DNA of 64,000 nt from Syngnathus acus (Eukaryota; Chordata; Actinopteri; Syngnathiformes; Syngnathidae): NCBI RefSeq assembly GCF_901709675.1, contig NC_051088.1, positions 22,333,193-22,397,192 of the forward strand, in the 5' to 3' direction. Numbering within the stretch: the stretch's first letter is position 1; the number at the start of each line of letters is the position of its first letter. The notes beneath the pieces were generated by a model that saw only the letters and a program-made list of their open reading frames with translations, was not told the origin of the DNA and did no database searches. This document shows, in pieces, positions 1 to 17,528 of this stretch. The translations under genes and the position numbers were made by a program.

Positions 1-1047
1 CCAGGACTCCAGCAGTCGAGCGGCTTTTCGGGTACGGAACAAAGCGGAGGGCCTTCTCATCGCAGCTCAGAGCATCGGCCCTCGCTGCCTGCCAAAAGAG
101 GTACGACACCAGAGCAGTGGGTACACAAGGAGTTGACGGGTTGAAAGGCGAGTCGGAGCCAGCTGATTGTCTGCATGCTTCAGATCAAAGCCCTGCCAAG
201 AAGAGCACCTTCACGCTGGAATTGCACAAGTTGCTTGACAACTGGACAAAGGAGACGGTGGGCCAGAACACGCCCAAACCGTCCCTCAATCAGATCAAGC
301 ACATTCGGCAGGTGCAGGAGCTGGGAGGCTGGACCCAGACACCTGAGGTAACACAATCAGTGCCCCCATTTAGATGTTTTAGTCGCCTGGATGCGCCCCC
401 TGGTGGCGGGCTGGAACATTGAGAAAGTGATTGATAAGAAATGCAGCAGAGCCAACATTTTCAAAGTAAATATCACAGATGAAGAGGCAAAATGGTGATA
501 TGAGAAGGTGTGCTTGGTTTGGCACAAGCAACCTATAAGGCCAGTTGTTGCACTCCTTCTCGCACAGGTGGCTCCTCCAGCAGATTGGTTTCCGTCGGTC
601 CCACTGAACCCGCAGGCGCCCTCGGCTGCTACCGGCTTGCCCGCCCCTGCCCGGAACACTGGCGGAGCTGACCTGTCCATCTCTGGCACGTCCCAGCCGC
701 AATCGCACACGCCCCAAGTAGCACACCTCCAGCAGCAGATGAGCGATCAGCAGGCCCCGCTGCGTCAGCACGTCCAGACGCCGCCCGACGTCCGGCTGCA
801 TCAAAACCAATCTCAGCTGCCTTCCCGCGCCGCCTCGGTCCCGTCTGCGCCACCTGGCGACGCGCCCTCTGCGGACAGCGGCGTCGCTGGCGGGGGGGCA
901 TTTTGCACTTGTTCCTCCTCATCTTCAAGCAACTGCTCCTCCTGTCTGAACGCTGCTGTACCTTCCAGTGCCAAAAAGAATCACCCCACTGACAGCCCCG
1001 GCCTCCACGCCTCCTCTGGAACTGAAATAAAACCAAGGTTGGTGTGA
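1..1047 (+). CDS. wnk3: WNK-family kinase, C-terminal part only (wnk3 by synteny)
   Basis: This is the last part of a serine/threonine WNK kinase, a regulator of SLC12 cation-chloride cotransporters; the kinase domain lies upstream of the window. Two exons are seen. Bases 1-347 are open in the frame starting at base 3, with donor GTAACA. Bases 568-1047 follow acceptor CGCACAG, phase 0, ending in TGA at 1045-1047. The diagnostic piece is the conserved C-terminal WNK block, [18 protein letters not shown] followed by KPSLNQIK. After it comes a Gln/Ser/Pro-rich tail with a Ser/Cys run ([12 protein letters not shown]). The WNK assignment is firm. Choosing wnk3 over a paralogue rests on phf8 and huwe1 lying immediately downstream, as in mammals. 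The first 100 bases are less certain, because a possible donor at 101 and a second open frame (ending at 148) exist there. Confidence 0.82.
393..407 (+). promoter_or_regulatory. CTCF-like motif in the last wnk3 intron
   Basis: GCGCCCCCTGGTGGC is a near-ideal match to the CTCF core consensus and sits in the 220-bp final intron of the WNK gene. CTCF sites act as insulators or loop anchors in vertebrates. Similar CCCCCTGGTGGC-type words also occur at the ends of fish repeats (see 51270 and 63776), so occupancy is not shown by sequence alone. Confidence 0.45.
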
Positions 1048-1073
1048 TTATTTAAAAAAAAAAAAAAAAAAAA
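1026..1073 (+). other. AATAAA signal overlapping the wnk3 stop region, then an A20 tract
   Basis: AATAAA at 1026-1031 lies inside the last coding codons, 14 bases before the stop, and a 20-base A run fills 1054-1073. A second AATAAA sits at 1293-1298 and others near 3267. The true 3' end of the WNK transcript is therefore ambiguous: either a very short 3' UTR or one of the later signals. Confidence 0.5.
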
Positions 1074-3540
1074 GGTGCCAGAAAAGCTGTAATTGAGTTG
1101 GAGTGGGACATAGCACGGATCCATTTGGACTAATAGGCTGGATTTACACTGTCGCAGATGACGGGGACCGAGACCTGTCACAAATCAAAAAAAGGATTAA
1201 AAATCTTGTCCATATGAACACTTTAAACTGTATATGTACGCTGAAATAGGATCCCCAAACACTTGAAACTCATTCCACTCATTCGGCTTCCAAATAAAGG
1301 GCTTCTAGATTATTTGATGTTGAAGGATGCTAACAAGTATTCTGCTAACATGTTGACCCACCACCGGTATGTCGTCGCTGCCCAAAAATCTGATTTTGGC
1401 ATAAATTCAGAAACGCTCCGACCCGCACTGTAAATCCAGTCTTAGTAACTGCGCAATGGGACATGAATGTGAGATGAACGGCTCTCGCGTGTACAGACAG
1501 AAGGCGACATTGAACGCACCACCGCGGGACACGATACTCTCGTTTCTCTCCTGCGCGTGTTTGCGTTCATCGCGCGGCAGAGAATTTGCAACATATCTCC
1601 GAAAAAACTTTTACCTGTCCACCATCGCACCTATGCCGGAGATGTTTTGTTTCCGCTTATTAATGCTTGCGGTGAACGGACTATCAATTTTAAAAGTGCA
1701 ATTAGTCCTGATCATGGGAATTGATCAGCATGTATGTATTGTCATGTCTAGGTCATCAAATATTTTTGTATACGTCAAGTGAAAAATTTTCAAAGGGGTT
1801 GGCTTACAGCACAAACTACTTCGGCGGACCATGAAAAATAAATGAACAGTTTGCTACTTAGTTTCAAGATGGATGGCTCACATTTACCAAAAAAGCAACG
1901 ATGACGAATTTCTGCTGTGTGGCTCAGTCAACCCAGCGCCAATCCGTTTGTGAATAGAATAAATGTCCATATTTTTGGCGCTATAAATTTGCCAACCAAG
2001 TCATTTTAGGTGCCAGTCCGAGCTCTAATTTCAATCTACCGTCTACCGGGTAGCATTTCATCACATTCAGTCAAGTGCTGATGGAATGTCAAACAATCGG
2101 ACAGAAAATCACAAGTGACCAACAAATGGCAGCTAATGCGTGACAAGCTTTTCATTTCATCCGGAAATTTCCCGGCAAAACTCGATACCGCCAACATTTT
2201 GTGACGAAGTGTCTGCTAAATTGTGAATTGTCATAAATTGGTTGCCCTAGCGCACCAACAACCACAGCAAGCAAACCCACAGCAGAAACTTTTCCTTCCA
2301 CATATCAAATATTGTGGTGCATAGAGTGAAGCAACTGCCAAGTTTTAGTGACCCCCGGCAACTCTTTCAGATTAGAGGGCATGGTTCAGTGGTAGGGCGT
2401 TCGATTCTCGACCATCGTGACCATGTCCAAGTGTCCTTGAGCAAGACACTGAAGCGCCAGTTGAGGAAGCAGTGGAAAGCGCTCTACAAGTGACAGCCCA
2501 TTAGCACATTTTGCCTTTTGCATTTTTCAGTGTGTAAGTCGTATTGTTTTGTTTGATCCACATTAAATGAACCCGTCTAAAATGACTCAACTGACTAGGG
2601 GGCGTCAAAGTAATCATTGCACTTGACCGCCAACTGTCACAAGATAATCTGTGAGCATTTCATGTGCTGACTACACACTGCCAAAGGTTAAATTATGAAC
2701 GACAACTCGAGTTCTCCATGTTATACAGACGTGCTGTGTGCAACAATATGCAAGCGGATACATTTCACTCAACTGGCTTAGCAGCTCATGTAGGATGAAA
2801 CATATTTGCAGTGTTTCCGGACTTTGTCTTTTGCATCTGAGGTAATAAACATTCAGAAAATCAAATAGTTGGGTTACTTTGGAATCATTTAGAATTGACC
2901 AGTGATTTTCCTGATCCATTGCTGTCACGTCTGATACTAACTTGTTGACCACAAGCTTGATTATCACATTGTATGATGTTGAGCTGGTTGTGTGTTACTG
3001 AAATCTTAAAAAAAAAGAGCGAGAGAAAAATACATATTATTTTTGTATTTTGAAATGGAGATGTTTCCTTGTAATATTGTGATCCTAATAAATCAAAAGG
3101 CTGTTTCTCATCCGTGTTCTGAGGGACTCGCCCTGTGTTATGCCTGAGAACCAATGATGAACAAACACATTTGGGAAATCCTGAAAATACAAAGTATGTT
3201 GCTAGTGATTTGCCCTCTGTACATTGTAACAAACAACTTTTGCTTTTATTTATGTTTTCTAACTAATCCAAATAAATGATGTCCAACATCTACATTCTTT
3301 TCTGTGTTTTTATGTCAATTATAAACATGCGCAAATAATTTCTGTCATCTTTGCATTACACTATTTTCATTTTTTTCCCCCTTTGTTTACTGGGATAAAG
3401 GAGGCTGAGGATTAATAAAAAATATAATATAAAATGCTTTAGGACATTAACTGGGAGGGACTACTCGCATTTCTCAAGGTTACTCAGAAAGTTTAAAATA
3501 TTTTGTGGCATGTTGACTTTTTTCCCCCCGCTCCTCGAAG
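1074..3540. other. wnk3-phf8 intergenic / 3' UTR stretch
   Basis: About 2.5 kb with no convincing coding exon on either strand. It contains AATAAA signals (1293, 1819, 3267) that may serve wnk3, and a tRNA-derived SINE remnant (2377-2505). FAM120C, which lies between WNK3 and PHF8 in mammals, is not recognisable here. Confidence 0.6.
2377..2505 (+). repeat. tRNA-derived SINE remnant (V-SINE-like)
   Basis: The 5' part resembles a tRNA-Gly head (GCATGGTTCAGTGGTAG) with a B-box-like GTTCGATTC, but it is shortened and cannot fold as a tRNA. It is followed by TGTCCTTGAGCAAGACACTG, a sequence typical of the central domain of fish SINEs, and an AAAGCGCTCTACAAGTG-type tail, also typical. It is an old, internally deleted copy. 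Family naming is from memory and would need a repeat-library comparison. Confidence 0.65.
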
Positions 3541-3886
3541 TCATTTTGACTGAAGAAAACTTTATTGACCGCACTCGGGTTAACAGAGATGAAGAACGGT
3601 TACGCTGTTGTCTTTGAAAATGGCGTCAGTGCATTTGAACTCCGCTGTCATTTGTAGCTGAAGTGTCGTTTCGTGTCGCTTCCCAATTCCAAATTTGGAT
3701 GCGCGGCGACGTTCCCGCTCGAGCACTTCACATTCGCAACATAAATATGTGGCGAAGTAAACTCTTACAACTCGAGTCGGCTGCGTACTAAGGCCGCAGC
3801 TGCCCCGATCTCGCGTAGGGATTGTCAAGTGCTACGGCGGCCATTGCAAGCTTGGCCTCGCTGAAGCGCCATTCTGGTGAGATGCT
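3540..3886 (+). promoter_or_regulatory. phf8: phf8 promoter and non-coding first exon
   Basis: CpG-rich sequence in otherwise AT-rich surroundings contains a CGGCGGCCATTGC block with a YY1-like core (CCAT). It ends in a consensus donor, ATTCTG|GTGAGA, at 3886/3887. The coding start is in the next exon at 4451, so this is the likely 5' UTR exon. The transcription start cannot be placed exactly. Confidence 0.55.
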
Positions 3887-4450
3887 CAACAGCTCTTCAA
3901 TTAGCTGCATTTGACACATTTCTACCCATCTTTGACTTCAGTTTAATAGATGAAGCTGATAGTTAATTGGGCCTCGCTAATGTGCTGCATTTTTGCATGG
4001 ATTTGGCAAATGTCGATAGATTAGCTACATAACTAGCGTAGCTAGCTAGCATCACAATGTTACGATCCCGAGTGTGTTTACATATAACAGCACTATATTT
4101 CGGATTTAGTACTGGAGCATCAATAGTTACCTTACCTTGGTCAAACATTACATTGTACGCTGTAACACAGTGAAAGTTTGCAGTTCCCCAAGTGTAATGT
4201 ATCGTATTTCTTTAGACATTTTGCTATGTGTCCACCCCATCACTATAAATTAACATAGCAATGTTAACTTGTTTTTATTCATGTATTCCAGTTCTCCTGG
4301 TGCACCCAAGTGGATGTGTGTCTTCACCAGCTTCAAAGTTATTACAGCTCGGAAATATTAGGAATTAATATCAGAATTGCATTTGTAAATTGGACATTTT
4401 GAAATTGTCAAAGTTGTAGCTTCTTCCAAATACACACACACACGTCTAGT

Positions 4451-10428
<5,978 letters not shown>

Positions 10429-12230
10429 TGGAATCTGGAACTGCCGCTGAATTCCCGAGTAGGAATTCTTGCTGTGTGAAAATATTATTGAAGGAGGTAA
10501 CAATAGTAATCTATATTTTATACTCGAAAGCTTGTTTACTAAAGTTTCCAGGTGTTTGTCTGACCATCTCTTGGCTAACATTTGCTAAGCTAATTAGCAG
10601 CTTCTCGGTGTCACGAGCACACCTCTCGCTGTTTGGAAGGACGCGTAAAGTGGACAATAACGACGAGGTTTTCCAATCACATTTTGAAAGGGAGCGAAAA
10701 TGATGCGTCTTAGTTCAACTGTAATTCCAATGTAAGGCTTTCTTTTTTTCAAAAACCTAATATTTACCTCAAATGACCTTCGGGTTTTTTAATTGGACTT
10801 TTGAATACATCACTCAGTGTAGAAATCACTGTTGCTTCTTAAACATTTCATTTGTAGATTGTTCTACAAACCAGGAGAATTAAGCAACAATTGATCATGT
10901 ACACTTATATTTATTGCAATTTAATTTATTTTCAAAGGCAACGTTTTGTCAACTTGAGCCTATTTTGTGTTCTTTCCACCTGCCTTTGTCTCTGTCATCC
11001 TTCTTGGTCCCCGCAGTACAAAAATGCTAACCATTCTTATGTTGGAAATCTTTTCATATTTTTACATTTTGTTTGAGTTGTACATATGTATGATCTGTTA
11101 TGTGTATATAGCTAGATTGGAAGAGCAAAGACAAAAATGATTTGCAGTGGATATAAAAACTGTTCATTTAAAATCAAAACTCCTAACTTTAATTCTTTCT
11201 GGGTGAACAATTAGCAGAAACAATCTTGCTTAGTCAATCCACCCCAAACATTTGGTAAACAGTTGATACGTGTCCTCTTCAGATTTTGTGTGTTTTGCTC
11301 CGGTGAAATCATTTGCAAGTGACCATTTAATAATTGAAGAACCGCCCACGCATCATCGTGGCTTTTTCATTTGGTCCTTGTTTTTATATCCACTGTAATT
11401 CCTGCTAGGCTTTAGTATCCATTCCGCAGAATGTACGAGAAACAGAATGTCTGCAGAAATGTGGATGTACCAATTGAAAACCTGAATGATCAACTTGTGT
11501 AAATATATGTTGTCATTTTGTTTTTATAGTGCAGAAACATTGAAACCCTTCTTATGGATGTACATGACACTGCTGTATTTTTTAAATAGTTGTTTTTATA
11601 TTTGTATACAGTAATTGTTATCTTTAGTTGTCTTGGCTGTGTAACATTTGAAGAGTAGGGAGGAAATGAATTCCTTTTTGTTTCCTCCTGGTTTAGTTGA
11701 TTATTAATCATCACATATTCACTTTTGTGTTTTGTGTACTGTTTTAAACATGCTTTATTTACCACATGGAAAAGAATTATAACTAGATTTTTTTCAAATA
11801 TCAAGTGATTGGTTTTTGTGTTTGTCTATTGGAGACAATTGATAGAAAGCTGCACATATCTCAAATGCTTTGCTGCAGATGGGCTTGAGGGTCCACAAAC
11901 ATAAATTGCTGCAACTACACTAATTCTGTATTTATTTAGACAAACCATTCACATCGATGGACATTTTTGAGTGTTACATTAATATAAAGAGGTTTTCAGA
12001 GTGTTGAAGGTGAAACCTAATATACAAATTCCACACAGCCAGGATTTAAATTCAGAATTGTGTAAACCACGCTGCCATAGCTACCATTTGAATTAATAGA
12101 AAGTCTTTTCGGGGGGTCTTTTTAGTAAAATGTACACTAAACTCGTTGCTGGAACAAATGACTAGCGGTTTTTTCAAAGTACTTTTTTTTTTAACATGGG
12201 AGTGCCCCCAGCCCCGCCCCGGTAGACGCA
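10429..12230. other. phf8 3' UTR and phf8-huwe1 spacer
   Basis: AT-rich sequence with no supported coding exon. The first part is phf8 3' UTR. I see no clear canonical AATAAA in the first kilobase, so the 3' end is not assigned; the UTR may use a variant signal or reach beyond 11.5 kb. Confidence 0.5.
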
Positions 12231-12242
12231 GCACGCTGCTAT

Positions 12243-12288
12243 TCTCGCGAGATCTCGTCTTGCCCTCTCACTTGTTAGTCCAAGATGG
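12243..12288 (+). promoter_or_regulatory. huwe1: TCTCGCGAGA element plus YY1-type site: upstream huwe1 promoter
   Basis: TCTCGCGAGA (12243-12252) is a palindromic promoter element of vertebrate housekeeping genes (bound by BANP/ZBTB33-type factors). About 30 bases downstream, CAAGATGG (12281-12288) matches the YY1 site usually found just inside the transcript. No TATA box is seen. The following exon ends with a consensus donor at 12310/12311. Confidence 0.65.
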
Positions 12289-12310
12289 AGACGTGCAACA
12301 CGCATTCGAG
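12265..12310 (+). other. huwe1: Candidate huwe1 non-coding exon 1 (upstream promoter)
   Basis: The left edge is approximate; the right edge is GCATTCGAG|GTAAGC. Spliced to the 14417 exon, its ATG at 12285 gives only a 10-codon upstream ORF (METCNTHSRH, then stop). It is therefore best read as 5' UTR with a possible uORF. Confidence 0.5.
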
Positions 12311-14416
12311 GTAAGCACAAATACTTGTTTAGGCCAGTGTCTTCGTGGCTTTTTAAGGCAGCTGTTTTTTCCTCGTCGAAATAATTGTGTTAAGAAACTG
12401 CCTGCTTTTGTGTTCCGGAGGTCACAAGTGTTTTCGAAGGGCTGCTACACTGGCTGTAGCGCCCTAAAGCGCCATTTTTAATGTAGCCATGATCCACTGA
12501 TCGAGCATTGTGGCGAGCTCTCGTTGCTATCTTAGCAAGCTACAAGCGACAGGCTAGCACCCGCTGATGTTCTTCCCTTCTCCCGCGTCTGTTACGGCTA
12601 CAAGATCGCTCTTTTTGGTCAGTTATCGCTCGCTCTCCTCATACGACCAGATGACCAATTAGTATCCGGGAGAAATGTTCCGACGTGTATCCGGGTGCTA
12701 ATTTGACTTTGTAATCTGCGAACGTTAGCTGTTAACCCTAAACCCAAACTGGTGCCGAGGTGACAGGCATTAGCTTGAACGAACCGTGAAGACACCATGT
12801 AAAGACGGCTACGCTTGTGGAATATTTAAAAAAGCTAACAACGTCGTGTTAGGATACATTCTTACAGCCAAGCCACGATATTGTGTTTCGCTCTTTGATG
12901 ACCTGAAGAAATAAAATTACATCCGTTTTACGTATGTTAGTACAATCAAAGTGTGCTTTAATGAAAGCTCTGATACGGCGTGTCTTTATACATCTTGCAA
13001 TAAGAACGTAGGGAGAAAATAATGGCTCGCCCTGTGGGGTGAACTTGATTCCACCGCAAATCCCTTGAGTGCGCCAGTATGATTTGACTTGGTCACCGTT
13101 TGCCTGTTTGTTCGTTCTCATAGTCAGGTGCCAGTGATGACACTGACACGAAGGGTTCAAATGTTGTTTTAACGCCAAATTCACGCTGAGTGCAGAACAG
13201 ATGCGTTGCGGATGCAATGCGTCCTCCGTTAGGACGCCGCAAGAGAAAGAAAGCATTGGAGTCTGCACCAACTGCGCTGCGTATTCGTACGCTGAGCTTT
13301 GTCAGATTTCCAATATTTCCAAATAAATTTCAAAATAAAAGCGTTTTGCGAACTCCTTTGTTTTTTATTTTATAATTTATTTAAAAATATATTACATATC
13401 GGCAATATACAGACCACCCCTTGCAGCCGACTACATAGCGTGACACATGTCCGGAATTTAAAGGACAAAAAAAAATAGCTTGAAATAAATTAAACAAAAT
13501 AAACACAAAATGTACTCACCCGTTATCTACCCAGTCTTTATTTAGACAAGGCTCATTTTAAATTAGAAAATACTGACAGTGTACTGCCAAACACAAATGT
13601 CACAAAAAGTACATACATTTCACAGTTTAGTAAAAGAAGCGCAAGTAAAAAAAAAATCACAAAATGCCCTTGACTTAAGTTACACAACTGCACATCAATG
13701 AAAAAGTACACATTTGCTAATTTAATGGAGCCTATATACACTAGTTCGACCTAATTTTAGTCTTACTGAATAGTTAACGTTTGACATTTTGTCACTTCTT
13801 TTTCAAGTCATTCCTTTTGGAAGGAGTTTGAACAAAAAAAGCCATACCAAAATGAAATTATATCGGCAGCATTTTGGAGAAAAACAAAGCTGTTTTGGCT
13901 GTTCAACATCAAATAAAATTAAGAGCACAACAAAACTGCAATTAATTACAAATGTGTACTTTTCCGATGAGGCTGGCAGCTTTTGAATTGTTTCCTCGAT
14001 TGTTCTCTGGCGGGTCGTGCCACCAGTCTCATCGGCACCGACGGCCAGCCAGCCGTCTGCTAGCATGATGCAGCTTACATACAACGTGGCTCGTGTCCAG
14101 TTTACTTCTGCTGTCAAACATTCCAGAAGCCACGTCTGCTTTTAAATTGGAAGGAATGTTTAGGATATCCTTTTTTTTTTTTTTTTTTTTTAAAGACATT
14201 TTAGAGACCAAATTTTTGTTTGTTTTGGGGAAATAACATTTCCTGTTTCTTGTTACAAAGAGTACAAACAAAATCTCTTTGATCGTGTGTTCGGGAACTT
14301 GCCAACATGCAGATAACAATTCAGGCGTCTTGTTTTGTTGTCTGTTGCGATCAACAGAAGTAAAAGACTGCTCATTGTCCTTTCCTGTCATTTTCCCCCG
14401 AAAAAAATCTTTCTAG
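12311..14416. other. huwe1: huwe1 5' intron, no gene seen
   Basis: AT-rich interval between the two upstream exons. It holds AATAAA words near 13320 and a long T run at 14170-14190, but no ORF with recognisable protein similarity. A 140-codon antisense ORF (13271-12849) looks incidental. Confidence 0.5.
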
Positions 14417-14484
14417 ACACTGAGACAAGCTGCGAAGCATGCCAGTGAACCGAGTGCCGGAGCTATTGAACCAAAGAAGTTCTG
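14417..14484 (+). other. huwe1: Candidate huwe1 5' exon with in-frame upstream ATG
   Basis: Flanked by acceptor TCTTTCTAG and donor GTATGT. It has an in-frame TGA at 14421 and then ATG at 14439, giving MPVNRVPELLNQRSS and one leftover base. Joining to the exon at 17506 continues in frame with no stop (GASNRSPI) into the canonical [10 protein letters not shown] start at 17529. The exon boundaries are inferred from splice signals only. Confidence 0.5.
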
Positions 14485-15950
14485 GTATGTACCGCTTCTT
14501 CCTGTGCTCCTAACTTTTCAGATGTTGAAACAAATGTGCGGCAAGATATCAGTTCAAAACATCCATTTTTAAGCTAACTTAACATCGTGGTCGGCATTTA
14601 GTCCACCGCAGAGTAGCAGGGTGTCCATTGTGACTCAAACTAAAAAAGAAAAAAAATGAAGCGTGCCGCTCCTTTGTTTAAGTGGACTGATTAATTGGGA
14701 CAATGCGTCCACTTGCACCACGTCCGGAATGTGCGTCTGGTCTCACCGGTGATCGGCATACGGCTTTTCTGCTTGCCCCGTTCGCGACAAAAATGAACGG
14801 ACGGGGAAAAAAATGACTCGAGCCATCTTGTTACTCGGCACACAAAGGTTTGCGGCAGCGAGATCAAATGAATGCAATTGGAGCAAAAGTCGCGAAACAT
14901 CAAATGGGAAGTGATTTCTTTCCTTTTCCGACACGCCTTTGTCTGAACACAAATATTCTCAAATGCAGAACGGCGCTCACAATTTATGAAACGACAACCT
15001 AGTTGACGCTGTTCACGTCAATGATTTTCTTGTGCTGTCGAAGTCTCCACGGCGACGTCGCTGCTGGCGTACGTGTTCCATCCAAACGATCTGCCGTTTA
15101 GCACAATAGATTTGATCCTTGCTGATGTGTCTTCCACAAAAATGTGTGTGCCGAGTAACATCAGCCTCCCCCTTTCTAATTTTGTTTGCGCTGCTCACCT
15201 AGGACGAACCTCTGAAATGAAACTGGAGGAAGCTCATTTGGCTATTACAGCGGATTTTTTTTGTAAAAAGTCTTTTTTTTTTTAATTATTATTTTGTTTT
15301 TTTACTGGCTTTTCATGATCCCTACAAATACACACTTAGTACAATTTACCGTGAAACATTTTTACACACTAATGATCATTTTCTTTGCATGCATTCGTGT
15401 ATAAAAGTCTTAAGGCACTAAAATATTTGTTGATTATGTCAGCATTTAGGCAGTATCAACTTTGACTATTTAACATTCGACATCCCAACATGTAACATGA
15501 GACCCTGCAGATCGACCTTTGATAGTCATGAAATAAGTGATTTCACCAGTATTATTTTTGTGGTATGTCAGCTTTGTTTAGATCTTTGTAGTGGTATTTG
15601 GGAATTATGGTACGGTGTCATTTTTGCCCACTAAGATTCACAATATGATACAAGCACTGCTACAAATGCAATGTCACTCTGAGTATATTTTAGTTGTGAA
15701 ACTCGTTTTTGTGTCCACATATACTGCCCTGCGGTGGCCAAGTGTCACAATTTTTTATTTACTATGTATTTGTTGTTACTACGGTATATGGTTTTGTGAA
15801 GTTTTTTTTTTTTTTGGGTGGAGGCTGTCACGGATTAGTGGCATTTCCATTTATTTCAATGGGGAATTCCAACAAGTCACGCTCTGCATTTAGTCGTTCA
15901 ACTTCAATCGAGCCAATTCCTTCTGAGGAGTCCGAATGGTGTGTGTTGTC
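14485..15950. other. huwe1: huwe1 5' intron, repeats only
   Basis: No coding exon recognised. The piece near 15720-15740 (ATACTGCCCTGCGGTGGCCAA) matches the end of the dispersed repeat seen again at 51270 and 63776. Confidence 0.45.
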
Positions 15951-17110
15951 TAATCGGAGCCTTGTCATTGCTCACTTTTTGCACACTCGCCGCACGCCAA
16001 TGCCTATGTGCTATGTTCACGCGCGAGCAACGTCACTCATGGTTTGAGAAGCAGAAGAAAAAAAAGAACGATCACGGTTTTTTTGCCGAGCTCGTTGGTG
16101 TCGCCGGTGTGTTTTCTTTTCTGCCGAAATCCAAGTGAGAAGCGCAAGTGTGTGTGTGCGCGCGCCTGTGAGTGAGTGTGACGACAATGATTCAGCGAGT
16201 TGCTCTATGCGTTGCTGCTCGCTAGCTGTTAGCTTGCTAGCTAGCGCGTGCTACGGCTGTCTGGTGATGAGTCAGGAGGGTAAGAAACGGAACTAGTCGT
16301 CGCAAAACGCATGTTTAGCCCGTCGCACCTTTTTCCCCCCCGACTTTCCCCGCATGCCATCGTCTCGGCCACACGAGCGCCCTTGTCTCCGCGAGTCGAG
16401 AAGGCATCTGAGAAGGAACTGCGGGCTTTTTTCCCCCCCTTCGGCCTACGCAGCCCCGACCTAAATTTGGAAAGCGTCAGGTCAAGATACTGTGCTGGCT
16501 CTCCTAGTTGTGGATTGACAGCTGCGACTCGGATGCTCCCAAGACACGTTTAGGCCGAAGGTTGTTCCCAGGCTCAGCACACGCTCGTTTTTCGTGTGAT
16601 TCGGCCAAATTGTACGCAGTCTCGGGCTAGTTGACCGCTTTGAAGTGCATCTCTTTCTTGACACACTTGAAAGCGAAACGGGCTAACAACAACTCCGCAC
16701 GCAGCCAATGTTGCCGTCCCGTGCCGTGCGCTTGTATTTAGTGTGGACTCAACCTCAATCAAGTATGTTTTGTCGTGCCAGATGTTTGTGTAACACTATC
16801 CCCGGCGTATACGTTCGCGAATTGTCAACATTTTAACACCAAGCGGGTGTTAGCATGCTACTGTGTTAGCTAGGTAGCCACCTAGCCCCCAACTTTAAGC
16901 TGTCGGCGTTGAGTGTTTGGAATTGCGGTGGTCACGCCACTTAAGGGCATACAAACATACAATTGTACATTACAATAAACGCTATCGGAGCTCCGAGGCA
17001 AGTCTAAGGCGACGTCTGGCGTCTGTTTTACCCGTCGCCGTTTAGTATTTTTCCTAGCTAGTCACCGGCCAATGCGCTTTCTGTAACTTTGCTTTGTGAA
17101 TGACTCCAAA
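15950..17110 (+). promoter_or_regulatory. huwe1: GC-rich second candidate huwe1 promoter with alternative first exon
   Basis: CpG-rich interval in AT-rich surroundings. An exon ends at 16279 (ATGAGTCAGGAGG|GTAAGA). Joined to 17506 it reads [16 protein letters not shown] in frame, so it would also extend the protein N-terminally. A further in-frame ATG exists at 16207. This could be the main promoter, an alternative promoter, or only a CpG island. Confidence 0.5.
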
Positions 17111-17528
17111 CAGTCACCCAACAAACCTCTCATTTTAACACATTTTTCTGCGTTGCTAGTTTCACACATTTTGTCTTCTCATCACTGTCCATGCCGTTTG
17201 AGTGATTTATAAACATCTTGGGTTGGTTTACAAATTTGTTTTTCAAACAAGTCTGTTCTAGATGCACACAGTAAAACAGTACAGCAATTGTGTACACGTC
17301 AAATTTGCAGCTAAATGTTCTTGGTTTGCTTTTTGTCGCCCTCTTCTAGGTGAAGTGACTCAAACATGCCGTTAAGCGGCCGTTTCCAAATCATCTGTAC
17401 GTATACCCTCAAATCACATTCACTGTCGCTTGATTGCGTAAATCTAAGTGTGTGAAAACCAGTCGTTGTGTATCTGAAAAACATGGTTATTAATATGCAC
17501 AACAGGAGCTTCTAATAGATCACCAATC

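Noticed and set aside
508-1047. Plus-strand ORF starting before 568 and overlapping minus-strand ORFs as separate genes
   Set aside because: The real exon begins at the 568 acceptor and the minus-strand frames are shadows of GC-rich coding sequence.
1020-1073. Processed pseudogene of a WNK transcript (AATAAA followed by poly-A)
   Set aside because: The unit contains a normal GT-AG intron (348-567) and lies in syntenic position beside phf8, so it is the real gene end.
2377-2420. A tRNA-Gly gene
   Set aside because: A-box and B-box-like words are present but the spacing is far too short and no acceptor stem or anticodon arm forms; the following sequence is SINE body.
12849-13271. 140-codon minus-strand ORF
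   Set aside because: Low-complexity-free but unrecognised, no splice or promoter context, inside the likely huwe1 5' intron; looks incidental.
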